From Stereocaulon alpinum (Eukaryota > Ascomycota > Lecanoromycetes > Lecanorales > Stereocaulaceae), in assembly GCA_018257865.1 (NCBI GenBank), contig JAEUBA010000002.1, positions 868,001-932,000 of the forward strand: a stretch of DNA of 64,000 bases, read 5' to 3'. This document shows, piece after piece, positions 12,064 through 22,995 of the stretch (positions are counted from its first letter, which is position 1; the number at the start of each line of letters is the position of its first letter). A model generated the notes under the pieces. The model saw only the letters and a program-made list of their open reading frames with translations. It was not told where the DNA came from and made no database searches. Position numbers and translations under genes: made by a program.

Positions 12064-12882
12064 TCACTTGTATATCTCATCAAAGGGCCTCGTGTCGGCA
12101 AAACAGCTGTCCCAGACCTCATCCACCACCCTAGCAGCCTCAACATCATCCTTGCAATTCGGTCTCATCGCGACAGAAATCGTTGCCCGACGTCTGACAC
12201 ATTCCTGATGCTGATAAGTGAGCTTCCACTGGCTTCTATGCCAGAATTCCTGCCAGAATCTACACTCGCCGCTCAAAGATGAGGCTCGGATTTCAGTACA
12301 TGCAGCGTGCCGTAGGTCATGGTTCTCGAAGTCGGGCTTGAAGCGAAGGAAATCGTAGGCGTGTATCATCTCTTTCCAGTATTAGCATGCTATGAGAAAC
12401 GCGGCAAGCGTTCATAGGCTCACCATGTGCCAACACATCTTCCACCGGTTCAGGTCGATTTGCACACAGCAATATTCCGTAATTCGGATCAAAGCCTCCG
12501 CTTCGCCCAAACGCACAGCGCTGGCATCGTATGTTTCCTTTATGCAAATCACCTCCCAGCGCAGTGATCTTCTGATTCATGAATCGTACTATGGGACCTT
12601 TTCTTCGTCTTAGCACAGCGGTGGCCAATTGGAGGAGAACGTGCATACTGTATTGTAACAGGAAATCTCTTTGCTGTTCACATCTCCGACAATCCTCTCG
12701 TTCGAATCGATCATCGCGGCCTTCTATATATTGCTTCATCCCCTCCTGGGTTAAGCCACCCGTGAAGTATCTCCATGTGTTCCGCCATCGAATCCAGGGG
12801 TCGTCAGTGAATGTGTAGCCTGTATCTTGAGAAGTCGACCTGGAGTTGGTGTTGACTGGAATTGTTGCGTCTTCTTTCGACA
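12064..12882 (-). CDS. atp23: Mitochondrial inner membrane metalloprotease ATP23
   Basis: ATP23 is an M76-family metalloprotease of the mitochondrial intermembrane space. It processes the ATP synthase subunit 6 precursor and helps assemble the Fo sector. Exon 1 carries the signature GGDLHKGNIRCQRCAFGRSG and ends at VLAH. An intron (GTGAGC to GGAAAG) splits the catalytic motif, and splicing restores HEMIHAYD, the HExxH zinc site, followed by LRHAACTEIRASSLSGEC. Cysteine pairs typical of the family are present (CRRCEQQRDF, CQRC). I place the start at MSKEDATIP (12882), which gives the normal length of about 250 residues. An upstream in-frame methionine at 13066 would add about 60 poorly conserved residues and run towards the neighbouring glutamate kinase promoter. 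The gene is divergent from PRO1, with about 220 bp between starts. Confidence 0.93.
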
Positions 12883-13101
12883 TTGGCGGAATGTAGAGCT
12901 TGCGATTGGTTTCGAAGCGGAACACTCTTGGATGCCAAGCCAATTTTGTTAGCTTCAGATCACACTCCGAGATTCGCTGCTCCTCCCTAACAATGAGAAA
13001 TCTACACCGCTTCCCCAGACTTGAATATGGTGGAGCTTCGCTTTTGACATTTGTTGTGGATTTCAATCAATGGCCCAGATTTTGGCACTGAAGAGGTAAG
13101 C
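12883..13101. promoter_or_regulatory. Shared promoter of ATP23 and glutamate 5-kinase
   Basis: The two start codons are divergent and 219 bp apart, so this stretch must hold both core promoters. I saw no clear TATA box. The role is inferred from gene orientation. Confidence 0.5.
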
Positions 13102-14694
13102 ATGAAGGGCCAGCGACATCTCACTATCGTGATCAAACTGGGTAGGCAAGGGCATGGGTAATTTCTGATCCCAATGCTGACATTCATTTCGTTCAGGCTC
13201 AAGCTCAATAGTCCACGAGAAGACTCATGAACCTCTGTTGTCTATACTCTCCCTCGTCGTCGAGACCGCAGTCAGATTGATCAAGGATGGGCACCGAGTG
13301 GTCATTGTCTCTTCAGGAGCCATTGCCGTGGGACTACGGAGAATGAATGTTGAGAAGAGGCCTAAATATCTGCCTAGGACCCAGGTATATCAAGAGAGCT
13401 TCATTGTAAACAGGTCGAAGAAGATTGACTTTTAGACCAGGCACTTGCAGCTGTTGGGCAATGTCAACTTATGAGTCTTTGGGCTAGTCTCTTCGCTCAT
13501 CTCCAACAGCCTGTAGCTCAGATACTTCTCACCAGGAATGACATTGCGGATGTACGTAATCTGAGAAGTATTGGATCGAAAGGAAATCTAGCTGACAGGC
13601 TTACAGCACACACAATACAAAAACGCGCAGAACACGTTCACAGAACTCCTGACTATGGGAGTCATACCAATTGTCAACGAGAATGATACCCTAGCCGTTT
13701 CCGTGCGTTAGAATCGGGCTATTTTGTTGATGACACAGCTGAACTTCCTCAGGAAATTCGTCAACTCGAAAAATTTGGGGACAATGACACACTTTCAGCC
13801 ATTACCGCAGTAATGGTCCATGCAGACTACCTCTTCCTCATGACAGACGTAGATTGTCTCTATGATAAGAACCCTCGGACCCACTCCGATGCCCAAGCAA
13901 TCGACGTCGTCGAAGACGTAGCATCTCTTGAAGCCGATGTCTCCTCTGCAGGCTCTGCTCTAGGTACAGGCGGCATGTCCACGAAGATAGTCGCAGCACG
14001 CCTCGCTACCTCTGCAGGCGTTACAACAGTGATCACTCGCTCTTCATGTCCAGGGAACATCGCCAACATAATCAATTACGTCCAAGTCCAGGAGCAGGCT
14101 CAGCACAGCAAGGGAGCTTCCCTCCCAGCAACCCCGGGTGAAGAGATGTCGCTTTCCGACTCCGTATCCACTCTCTGTATGGATGCAATCCCTCCTCCAC
14201 CTCTCCATACCCGTTTCCTACCTGATCCCTTTCCCATCCGTGAGCGCTCCTTCTGGCTCCTCCATGGCCTCGCCGCCCACGGAACCCTCTACATTGACAT
14301 GGGCGCCCACCGCGCCCTTGCCGCTAAGGCCGGTCTCCTCCCTGCCGGCATCGTCGGTGTGAAAGGGCAATTTGCAGCACAAGAAGCAGTAAAGCTTGTG
14401 GTAGTTGGCAAACGAGAGAACCTGACAGGTTCGCCCTCTAGAGTTCACGAAAGTGGAGTCAATGCGACTGGCGGTGGTGCACTCATCGATGGAACAACCG
14501 GTGAGGTTGGCAGGGCGTTAGTGAATTATTCGTCAGTGGAGATCTTGATGATTAAGGGGATGCAGAGCACGGAGATCGGGAGTGTGCTAGGGTATGCGGA
14601 CACGGAGTATGTCGCTTTTAGAGAGAATGTAAGTTTGACGAGGAAGGAGAAAGGGAGCAGGCCTGGCACGCCGGGTCCGACAGTGAATGCATAA
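13102..14694 (+). CDS. pro1: Glutamate 5-kinase with C-terminal PUA domain
   Basis: This enzyme phosphorylates L-glutamate to gamma-glutamyl phosphate, the first step of proline synthesis. Exon 1 starts MKGQRHLTIVIKLG and is joined across a GTAGGC intron to SSSIVHEKTHEPLL. Later exons give HRVVIVSSGAIAVGLRRM, ALAAVGQCQLMSLW, AQILLTRNDIAD, NAQNTFTELLTMGVIPIVNE and KFGDNDTLSAITA, then LMTDVDCLYDKNP and GTGGMSTKIVAARLATSAGV. These are the amino-acid kinase substrate and ATP sites. A PUA domain follows (WLLHGLAAHGTLYIDMGAHR to VEILMIKGMQSTEIGSVLGY). Four short introns lie near 13142-13196, 13385-13441, 13555-13604 and 13703-13752. The long insert before the PUA part (SLPATPGEEMSLSDS) is typical of fungal enzymes. 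Proline feedback control is known for the family but cannot be judged here. Confidence 0.95.
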
Positions 14695-15012
14695 GACCAA
14701 GACGACATTCGCCAATAGGGAACAAATTCTAGAGCAGGCGTGATCTACAAAGAACTGAGGAAGGACTACACGGTCTGTGCTTGAAGATAGCTAATAGACT
14801 AATATTGGAGGATTGAGCTCAGAGCAAGATCTAATCTCATGGCTGTTTCGCAAAAGTATCCATCATATGATCCGCTTCCCCTGAGATCCTGATCAGAGCA
14901 AACCCTCATCCAAGCGGCCCTGACATTATGCAAGTATCGAACTGGCGAAGAAGTCATTCCCTCGGCGCAAGCGGTCGGGAAACGAAGTGAGATTGAAGCT
15001 TCTCTCAACATG
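14695..15012. other. Convergent intergenic region
   Basis: This is 318 bp between the convergent 3' ends of glutamate 5-kinase and the next gene. No ORF or RNA signal is supported. Both 3' UTRs must lie here. Confidence 0.5.
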
Positions 15013-16638
15013 TCATCGTGCATCCTTCATTTGGCTACTACTCCCCGTCATATCCTCAAAATCCAACATATACTCATCCACCTCCCGGAACTTATCAGCC
15101 AAGCGCTTCATCTCCGCCTTCACCTTCCCATCGAGACCCGGCGTTTTCGATCTCCCTCTAGCACCCCTCTGGCCTATCTCATCGACATCACTCCCACTTG
15201 CGCTTCCATTCTCGTCCCCAGACTCGTTGATACTCTTCCGAGTATAAGTCTTCGAAACCCTTTTCCCTTTGCCACCAGTCCCTGCCTCTTTCCCCTTCGC
15301 TGCCCGCTTCTGGGCAACTATACCCATGCTTTGTTTCTTTCGTCGCATCTTGCTTGATGCGTGGAAGCTTAGTTCGTCTTCGTCTTCGCCGAGAGCCGTG
15401 GTATCAAGCTCAACGTCGCTGCTGCTGGGTATATCGTAGTCGCCTTTCGGTTTAGGCCGTGCTCGTCGCCGAGGCAGCAGGTTCTGCAGGGTTGCTGTTG
15501 TGAGCGGCTTCGGCTTCGTGAGACGGACAGGTAATATTTGTGTGGAGGTGGATGAGAGGGGCGATCGAGCTGAGGCTGGCTGCTTGCGGTGGAATTTCAT
15601 TGGGCGGACTTTCGTTTTGCTGGGTGCTTTGGTAGGCTCTTTGCGGGTACCCTTTGCTTCTGGCTCAGGTGGTGAGCTGCTACTTTGAGGCGGTGCTAGT
15701 GTGTCGCTGAATGTTTCGGGCTGTGGCGTTTGAGTAGAGCGAAGAGGAGGGAGCGTTGGTTCTGGTTGGTCGTCGTCTTCGGAGATGGTTTGCTGAGGTT
15801 CAGACTCTGATAGGACTACAGAGGGTGAGGAAGGGATGCCGAATGATTGCGATGCTGGGACTTGAATTTCTGGCGACTTCATCTTGCGCTTGCGTGAGCC
15901 AGACATTTGTTGCGATGATGAAGACTTGGATTGGGCGTTTGTTTGAGATAGTGATTTGATAAGAGGAGTGGACTCGTCGTCCGGCAGGAAGTCGTACATG
16001 TCATTGCCATCTAAATCATCCTGCGAAGTATTGTTCCGAGGCTGGATCATCTGAAGTAAACTTGGCTGCCTTGGTCGTTTCTTGAACGTAGCTCCTCCCA
16101 GCATAGACGATGAGTGCAGGCGTGGTGTCTCCTGTACTCTCATTCCCGATATCGCTTGAATACTCTCGCGCGCTGAAGATCGGCCTAATGCCGCAGATGG
16201 TCTCCTCGAATTCACGGTATTTGTAGGTATTGATGATGGAATCTGATCCGGCTCTACTCCCGGATTTGCCTCCGCAATCTTCCTTGCCTTTTCTTGCTTT
16301 GCTTTCTCATGATCGGCCTCTCTCACAATCCTCGAAAGCGCTGCTCGCGTTTGGCCTGACGGTGGCTTCAACCGCGACTCTCCCATGTCTTCAGGAGCTA
16401 ATGCTCCACTCATTGTATATGTCTGCGCCGCCAGAGTCCTCTTACTTGCATTGGTCTTCCTCGACACCACCAGGCCATCGCTATCATCACTGCCATTTGT
16501 TACGCGTCCTGAAGATTCTGGCGAGAAGATCTTTTGCTGCTTCTGCGCCGTCAAAGCTACGGGTGCTGGCTGAGTGACGCGAACTTGTGAGTTGGTCGGC
16601 CTTGACGGAGCCACTTTGAGGCGCTTCGGACGAGGCAT
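15013..16638 (-). CDS. Disordered, basic nuclear-type protein of unknown function
   Basis: This is a single-exon frame of about 541 residues starting at MPRPKRLKVAPSRP (16638). Reading upstream to 16782 adds 48 residues with a different composition, so I prefer the internal methionine. Most of the protein is low-complexity, rich in Ser, Pro, Lys and Arg. It has nuclear-localisation-like basic patches (KKRPRQPS, RRRARPKPKGD, MRRKKQSMG). A few ordered islands stand out: LSRIVREADHEKAKQEKARK, a short SLLQMIQPRN followed by MYDFLPDDEST, and a C-terminal helix EMKRLADKFREVDEYMLDFE. The short islands could be docking motifs. I do not recognise the family. A chromosome- or kinetochore-associated role is possible from composition alone, but that is speculation. 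Confidence 0.8.
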   Translation of the reverse strand: MPRPKRLKVAPSRPTNSQVRVTQPAPVALTAQKQQKIFSPESSGRVTNGSDDSDGLVVSRKTNASKRTLAAQTYTMSGALAPEDMGESRLKPPSGQTRAALSRIVREADHEKAKQEKARKIAEANPGVEPDQIPSSIPTNTVNSRRPSAALGRSSARESIQAISGMRVQETPRLHSSSMLGGATFKKRPRQPSLLQMIQPRNNTSQDDLDGNDMYDFLPDDESTPLIKSLSQTNAQSKSSSSQQMSGSRKRKMKSPEIQVPASQSFGIPSSPSVVLSESEPQQTISEDDDQPEPTLPPLRSTQTPQPETFSDTLAPPQSSSSPPEPEAKGTRKEPTKAPSKTKVRPMKFHRKQPASARSPLSSTSTQILPVRLTKPKPLTTATLQNLLPRRRARPKPKGDYDIPSSSDVELDTTALGEDEDELSFHASSKMRRKKQSMGIVAQKRAAKGKEAGTGGKGKRVSKTYTRKSINESGDENGSASGSDVDEIGQRGARGRSKTPGLDGKVKAEMKRLADKFREVDEYMLDFEDMTGSSSQMKDAR

Positions 16639-17033
16639 TGGACGAATTATTCGAATTTCAACTTGTCTAGAGTCTCTCAACCTGCTACTTGGTAGAGGCG
16701 AAGTATTGTTAATATTCAATTTCGTGACGTTGATGATCTCTAACGCGTCGTGGATCAAGTGGAGGCGAATCGATATCGGCACTATGGACTAACCCGAAAA
16801 GGCAGTATATACACAAGGAAACTTTTCCCGGTGCCATCGTACAATAACATCGTCATCAATCCTTCTAGACAGTCGTCCATCGGGCAGCTATGAATAGCGC
16901 GGCATGAGATCACCGTCACGGAATTGCCTTACCCGGGATTTGTTGATCGAATCAGTCCACGACTCTCGTTTAAGCGATTCTCGTTCCGCAGACCCAGGTT
17001 TCGACTACTCTCTATCTCCGAAGGCTCGCGGCG

Positions 17034-18091
17034 ATGTTGGTACGGTAGGCTTTGCCATGTAGCAAGACGGTATGGTGCTAACACTCTAATATATTCTTTC
17101 ACAAGGTCCTTACGACCAGTTTCTACTCTTTGGCGACAGCATCACTCAACAATCTTGTGATCAAGAGGCAGGCTTCGCTTTTAGTCCAGCTTTACAAAAC
17201 GGTAGGACTGTGCTCTATCACTCGTCCGAATATATAGTCCTTGGCTCTACTCTCAAATGCCCATTCAAATACGCACGGCCACTGAAAAGACACTAGCTTT
17301 CATTCGGCGACTCGATGTCATCAATAGGGGCTTCTCTGTGAGCTGTCATGTCTACAGAAGTACTCTCAACAGACTGACATGTCTAGGGCTACAATACGTC
17401 TCAAGCTCTTGTATCACTGCCTGCTTTCATGCCCAAGCCAGAGCAAGCTCGGCTTCGCTTTATGGTATGAAGCTCACAGCCTCTTCCACTTGTTCATGCT
17501 GACGGTTCACACGAGGCCATTTTCTTCGGCGCTAACGACGCCTGCTTGCCCGGAACCACTGGCCAGGACGTACCACTTGACGTTTTCAAGCGAAACTTGA
17601 GAGACATCGTCCGGCACAAGACAGTCACTGCACAGAAACCACGATTAATCATCATAACGACCCCACCAATCAACGAGTACAAGCTAGAAGAGCATTACCT
17701 CGCCGCAGGAATTTCCGATCGATCGAGGACTGCCGACAATACTAAGAAGTATGCAGATGCATGCCGAGACATAGGGAAAGAACTCAATGTTACTGTCCTG
17801 GACATATGGTCCATTATGATGGCGAAAGCTGGGTGGAAAGAAGGGGAGCCGTTAGTAGGATCCAAGCACGTGGAAAGAAGCAAGATTCTTGAGGACTTGC
17901 TTGTAGATGGTGAGTCAAAGGGTCTCGTATCTTAGCATGTTAATCAAGAGCGTCTAGGTTTGCATTTCCTGCCAGCGGCGTACAAAGTCTTGTACGAGTC
18001 TATGATGGAACTAATCAGCCGGACATGGCCTGATCAGGATCCAACCAATCTACCATTTGTCTTTCCAACGTGGACAGAGGCTCGCATTTAG
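17034..18091 (+). CDS. iah1: SGNH/GDSL esterase, isoamyl acetate-hydrolysing type
   Basis: The gene is an IAH1-like esterase that hydrolyses short-chain acetate esters. The SGNH blocks are present in order: FGDSITQQS with the catalytic serine, VINRGFSGYNTSQAL with the Gly block, IFFGANDACLPG with the Asn block, and LHFLPAAYKVLYE with the C-terminal His block (family DGLHF). At least five exons are needed. Clear joins are G|CTTTCATTCGG after a CACTAG acceptor, S|GYNTSQ across GTGAGC to GTCTAG, FM|AIFFGAND across GTATGA to ACGAG, and VDG|LHF across GTGAGT to GTCTAG. The 5' end is the weakest part. ATGTTG at 17034 with a GTACGG donor and a GACCAG acceptor gives MLFLLFGDSIT in phase, but another start is possible. 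The stop is at 18089-18091. Confidence 0.88.
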
Positions 18092-18228
18092 CTGCCGCAA
18101 TCTTCTTAATTGGATGAGATACGTACTTTGTGATGAACTAGCATAGAGTACTCATCGCATAGACCAGTACAGGGTAGTCAACGAGCTTCCTTTCGCAAAA
18201 GTCATTACTGTTCTAAAACTTCATGCTC

Positions 18229-20226
18229 CTACGTCTTATTTTTCTTGCCAAACAAATCCTTTTCAATTATTCCCCTACAAATCGGATGGTAGAAATCCCT
18301 GTTCTTCTCGAAAGTCTCCACGGCCAGCTGTCGATCAGCTTCGTTGAGCCACTTGTACAGCGGCAGTACAAATTTCATCCTTCCAACATTCCCTAACAGC
18401 TCAGCAGTAGGCTTGTACACCGAATCGTCCTTTGCCATCAACGCAACCTGGTAGTATCGAGCCACTACCTCGGCATTCCCGCTCTTTGCAAAAGCATAAA
18501 CCGATCCCATGGCCTCTGTCTCACGCTTGTCAAGCTTGTGTGCGAATTCCTGAACGCTGTCGAGGAAAACGACGACTTGGTTGGCAGACCATCCGCTGAT
18601 GTCCTCCGCCTTGGGTTCGAAGTTCTCTGCCTTAGCTTTCGACCACTTTGCGGCTAACTTGTAGCAGACGTCGGCCAAAGAGGTATCATAGACGGGTTTT
18701 GGCGGTAAACCTGTACTATAGAACCATGCATCCCATTCTACTTTATTCAGTGCGTCAAAGGCTGCAGAATCAGATTCGAAGAATGCGAGCAGATTTGCTT
18801 TGAATTCATATGAATCAAGTGAGCGTCGCGCAAAAGTGCTGAAGTAGTGTGGAATGAATTTGTTCCATTTATCCCTGCCAACCTGATCTTCCAGATAGGA
18901 GAGAAATGTGTACCCCTTCTCGTATGGGATGCTAGAGAAAGCCTCATCAGGATCTTTGCCTTTCAAGTCCACGACCAATCGAGTAAACTCATGGGTGTCC
19001 CCAAACTTTGCTACTGAATCCTGAAGGGCTTTCCACCCAATGATTGCAGAAAAGTCCCTGTAAGGTTCACCATGTACAGCGGCTTGTATTCTTCGCTCAA
19101 GGTATGTCGTCCAGCCTTCATTCAGCCAGAAATGCTCCCAGGAACAATTGGAGACTAGATTTCCACTGTACGAGTGTGAAAGCTCGTGGGCAATTACGTC
19201 GACGTTCTCGCGGTCGCCGGATATCAGGGTTGGTGTGGCATAGGTGTATATGGGATTTTCCATGCCTCCATACGGGAAGCTTGGGGGTAGAATCAGAACA
19301 TTGTACTCTCCCCACTGGTATGGGAAGACAATCTTTTCGATAGTCTCTATGAATTTCTCGGTAGATTCTTCAAGCTCCCACTTTGCTGCCTGAAGCTGCT
19401 TGGGATCGGTGGCAACGGTACTTCTGGGCCCAATGGAAGCTTTCTCAATGTCTCCACTGGCCAGTGCAAACAGATAGCTTGGAATTGGAATCGTTTGCTG
19501 GAAATGGTAGAGCTCCGTACCGGCTGCGACTCCACTCGCTATGTCCGGTCCTGAGGAATCTATAGAATTCCCGCTGGCAAGTACTGGCAACGGAGACGAT
19601 ATATGAAATTCATATACAGACTTGACATCTGGTGTGTCTTGGCAAGGGAATATGGACCGAGCATGTATTGCTTGACATTGAGTATACATATAAGGATGCT
19701 TACTTCTGGCTTGAGCAGGAGTCATCCACCCAAGAGCGGTGCAATCTTTGGTTGTTTCAGACGTGATATTGATGTTCACCGCCTGGCCATTAGCCACACC
19801 ATCTTCGAGCTTAATCTTCAGAGCCGATCCAAAGGGCTCGAACCTAGGAAGAAGCTCCCATTTGGAGGCTCTATTGCTCACTTCTACATCTTTGATGGTC
19901 AGGTAACTAGTGTCAAGTAGAATCTCGTTTGCTGCTTTATCCGTGATAGACTTGAGAATGAGTGTGACATGTCCACTGATGCATCTCTTTTCGAAATCAA
20001 TGTGAAAATCCACGGTCGCATGGGTCGTAAGAAATTTGTTGTAATTTGACAAAGTGTTTGGATCACGCGGCGGATTCACTATGGACGCCATCCTGCGTAT
20101 GCTTTGAAATGGTAGAAGTACAAGAGGTCTGCTGTTGGTGGGCTTAAGGTTAGCGGATATGTATGATGATCTGGGGAAGAAGTGCGACACATGGCCCAGT
20201 GGACTGGAACCAACCATGTCAATCAA
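18229..20226 (-). CDS. Leukotriene A4 hydrolase-type M1 aminopeptidase
   Basis: This is a bifunctional M1 zinc peptidase and epoxide hydrolase homologue, like yeast Lap2/YNL045W. It is one uninterrupted frame of 665 residues. The N-terminal beta domain contains QCQAIHARSIFPCQDTPDVK. The catalytic domain has the exopeptidase motif GGMENP and the zinc site HELSHSYSGN with the third ligand in LNEGWTTYLE, giving HExxH-(18)-E. The C-terminal helical domain includes VEWDAWFYSTGLPPKP, typical of LTA4H. The likely cytosolic start is MASIVNPPRDPNTLSNYN at 20091. Translation from 20226 adds 45 residues rich in Ser, Arg and Phe, which could be a mitochondrial presequence. Intronless structure is normal for some fungal orthologues. 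The gene borders the gene-poor island that follows. Confidence 0.95.
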   Translation of the reverse strand: MIDMVGSSPLGHVSHFFPRSSYISANLKPTNSRPLVLLPFQSIRRMASIVNPPRDPNTLSNYNKFLTTHATVDFHIDFEKRCISGHVTLILKSITDKAANEILLDTSYLTIKDVEVSNRASKWELLPRFEPFGSALKIKLEDGVANGQAVNINITSETTKDCTALGWMTPAQARSKHPYMYTQCQAIHARSIFPCQDTPDVKSVYEFHISSPLPVLASGNSIDSSGPDIASGVAAGTELYHFQQTIPIPSYLFALASGDIEKASIGPRSTVATDPKQLQAAKWELEESTEKFIETIEKIVFPYQWGEYNVLILPPSFPYGGMENPIYTYATPTLISGDRENVDVIAHELSHSYSGNLVSNCSWEHFWLNEGWTTYLERRIQAAVHGEPYRDFSAIIGWKALQDSVAKFGDTHEFTRLVVDLKGKDPDEAFSSIPYEKGYTFLSYLEDQVGRDKWNKFIPHYFSTFARRSLDSYEFKANLLAFFESDSAAFDALNKVEWDAWFYSTGLPPKPVYDTSLADVCYKLAAKWSKAKAENFEPKAEDISGWSANQVVVFLDSVQEFAHKLDKRETEAMGSVYAFAKSGNAEVVARYYQVALMAKDDSVYKPTAELLGNVGRMKFVLPLYKWLNEADRQLAVETFEKNRDFYHPICRGIIEKDLFGKKNKT

Positions 20227-21881
20227 GACATACCGGAGTGCTGACTGGTCAAACCCTCTAGCTGGCTGTTAGCCACTTGGGGAGCGCCCTGGAGCCGGAT
20301 TTGGAAAGCGACTTTTGGGGTGCTCTCGTGGGGTCCTTGGGGCTCAGCCCTAGTCGACCTATGTGAGTTACCGTGTTAGGTAAGGTGGCTCCGCTAATTC
20401 TCAATTAGGTAAAGCGTTTTTTGACGGAATATCACGAGGAATATTCAAGCCCCTCGACATCCCTCGTTGTTTTCTCATTACATCCACTCTTGAAATTGAT
20501 GGAACACTCTGCTTGAGATCTTTGGACCCCACGCTATATTCGCCTCGCCTACCGCACGCCCCGACCATCGATCTACATCTGGGCCAGAGATCGTGGGCCA
20601 AGATCGAGGGTTTCAATGGCCCACGATTTCTGCAGTCAGCGGCATTGTCGAGCTGCTGCACTGCGCCTCCACCACAAGACTGATATAAAATAATGGCGTC
20701 GCCGATTAATGCACTGCATCCCCGCCAGCTGACACACGGCTCAGTAATTATACAAAATCGGCTTCGTTCGCGGTGAACGAGACTTCACGCTTGCTCGAGG
20801 TTGGATGCCAACTATGACTTCGGTGCAATTTAGACCGGTGGCGACGTCGATCTGGTGCCTTGCGCCTCCTCCAGCTGACGTGTCTTGTAACACGAACGGG
20901 GCTGTTATCTCGAAACGGTTACTTTTGCGATAATTGCCCTTCTCGCTCTCCACCGACAGCTGCGTTATTGGCTCGTCTTGAGTCGTCGCACGCGCTGTTC
21001 ATAAGCTGGTATGTGTTGATTGTCGTTAGCTCGGCCGTGTTCTCCCTGAATAACAAGGAAATAGATTGCTGTTCTTGAGTTCTTGAAGCGAACCGCCCAA
21101 GCTCCCTATCGAACGATCCTTTGAAACGTGAACGCAAGCGAGCGTCGTAATCATCTACATACCTCCGAGCCGAGATTTGAGATCATTCGTCTTGAAAACC
21201 AACTTCAGGCGGAAGCACGGACGTGCCCACTTGGCTATTAAAGTCCAACAACATCTACACTGAATTGGAGAATGATGTCCAACTGCACTCTGAGAAGGGA
21301 GAGGATGTTTTAAGCGCTGCCGACGGATGAAAGCTCGAAGAGTGAGATCTAGACAGGGTTGGTGGGCGACGGCCTGCTGATAATGTACGGGATATAGATG
21401 TGATCATACGCAGACTACCGTCGTGGTTGATGCTGGTTGGAACGAAGGAGCTGATGGGGCTGCTACTGTGCCGCTATCGATGGGTTAATAATTTACTTCA
21501 AGCAGTGACTTTGTGCCAAGAATCCTTAAACCGCGACGATCGAGAGTCTCAGCTAATGGAGCCGGCACTTGTATGTCTTATCGTCTTCCGCAGGTCTTGG
21601 GCAGCACTAAAAAGCGGCAGAAGTATCGAGCCGTCAATGACTATCTGCTCGCTCACTTAATGATTTGATCGAGATCGATTGCTGTAAGCGTGCTGTGCTG
21701 TGCCAAACATAAGGATAAAGTACCTGACCGTGCCCTGAAAATCTACAGCATCTATCAAACATCTTGCGCGAACGAAGGAGGCCTCACTCGGACCTCAACC
21801 GTGCTTTCGTGACATCAGACAATTACATTACCTTAAACCACTGCGGTTCACCTCTTCAAGCATCATTTGATTATGCGTCAA
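20227..21881. other. Gene-poor start of the accessory island
   Basis: About 1.65 kb with only short ORFs on both strands, none with a recognised motif. It precedes several decayed coding fragments and probably consists of old repeat or relic sequence. No terminal repeats could be matched by eye. Confidence 0.45.
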
Positions 21882-22640
21882 AATGGCGAGCCGTTCAAGG
21901 CAGCTGCAAAGTAAGTTCAACGTAGCTAATACGTGATACTCGCTGACGAAAACCCAGGAAAGGGACCCTGTGCGATGTGGTTCCCAGCGTACGAGAAAGA
22001 CCCACCTTTAAAATGCCAAAATGATGACCTGAGTACGAAGCGGTTTTCAATGCGCGTGAGAAGATGACTTGCCTTTTCAAAGAGTTGGACAAACATGGTG
22101 AGCTTTTATGAAAGCCGTCTTTACCAGCTCATTGACTCACATGTCTCAAAGGTCTATCTCACTGCCTCCCGATCCTACAACATCTCATAGTAGCGACAAC
22201 TGCATCCCAGTCAGTTTGAGAATTCCGCCGCTTACTTCTGCCTTGTGAGCAGAAGGACACGCTGCTCAGCCTATTGATGAACCCCGCATGACGCTATCTA
22301 CACCATACGTTCTCGAGAACCAACGTACCTCGGAGATATCTGCGGTAGATTCTCTAGATAGATTGTGGGAGGTGGAGCAAATACTACAAACGCGCATCGT
22401 TCGAGGTCGAGGATTACGTGTCAAACGTGCAAAACGGTATAAGGTACAATGAGTGCCGAGCTGGCTGTCTACTGAGGAATTCCGTTATGCCCAGAAAGTT
22501 TGGAAGATCGTCAAGATTTCGCAAGACAGGCATTAAGGGAACAAGACCAAAGTCCTATGGGCCCCATCTTGGGTGTCGGCCGTTGAACCTGCTCCAACGT
22601 CCGGTGTCTGAGTTAAATGCGAACACTAGGAGTAGATTCA
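21882..22640 (+). pseudogene. Decayed coding fragments, second part chromodomain-like
   Basis: A possible first exon starts at ATGGCGAGCCGT (about 21882), followed by GTAAGT. A later stretch reads EYEAVFNAREKMTCLFKELD before another GTGAGC. From about 22262 one frame reads ENQRTSEISAVDSLDRLWEV, then EQILQTRIVRGRG, RAKRYKVQ, a TGA, VPSWLSTEEFRYAQKVWKIV, a TAA, and KVLWAPSWVSAVEPAP. The WEVEQIL...RYKVQ(W)...PSW spacing resembles a chromodomain. The first stop fits TGG to TGA and the second could be CAA to TAA, both RIP-type changes. The parts are not proven to belong to one gene. I cannot name the source family with confidence. Confidence 0.3.
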
Positions 22641-22995
22641 GGTAGCGCTAGGACAAGATTGTGTTACTGTTTGTCGATTCATCACACTACGATCTTGTCA
22701 AATGCATTGATGCTAGATCCCATCTCATTCCGAAGAGTTCTTGTTTACCGCTTCCTGGAATACCTCTGAAAATGCAGGCCTAATTACCTGGGCCTTGTGC
22801 CAAACGTGATCGTGGCGATTTTCGGCTCTCAGGGCAGCCTAGCCATGAAGAGAATAGCTGCTCAAGTGCCAATGCTACCTCAACTCATGCAGTCGATCGG
22901 CGCTAGCCTATCAACTCTGATATACAAAGGCAACAGTCCTCCTGGATCAGAAAAACCTGACACGACACGCTCCTGGCCGAACACGTGACCAAAAC

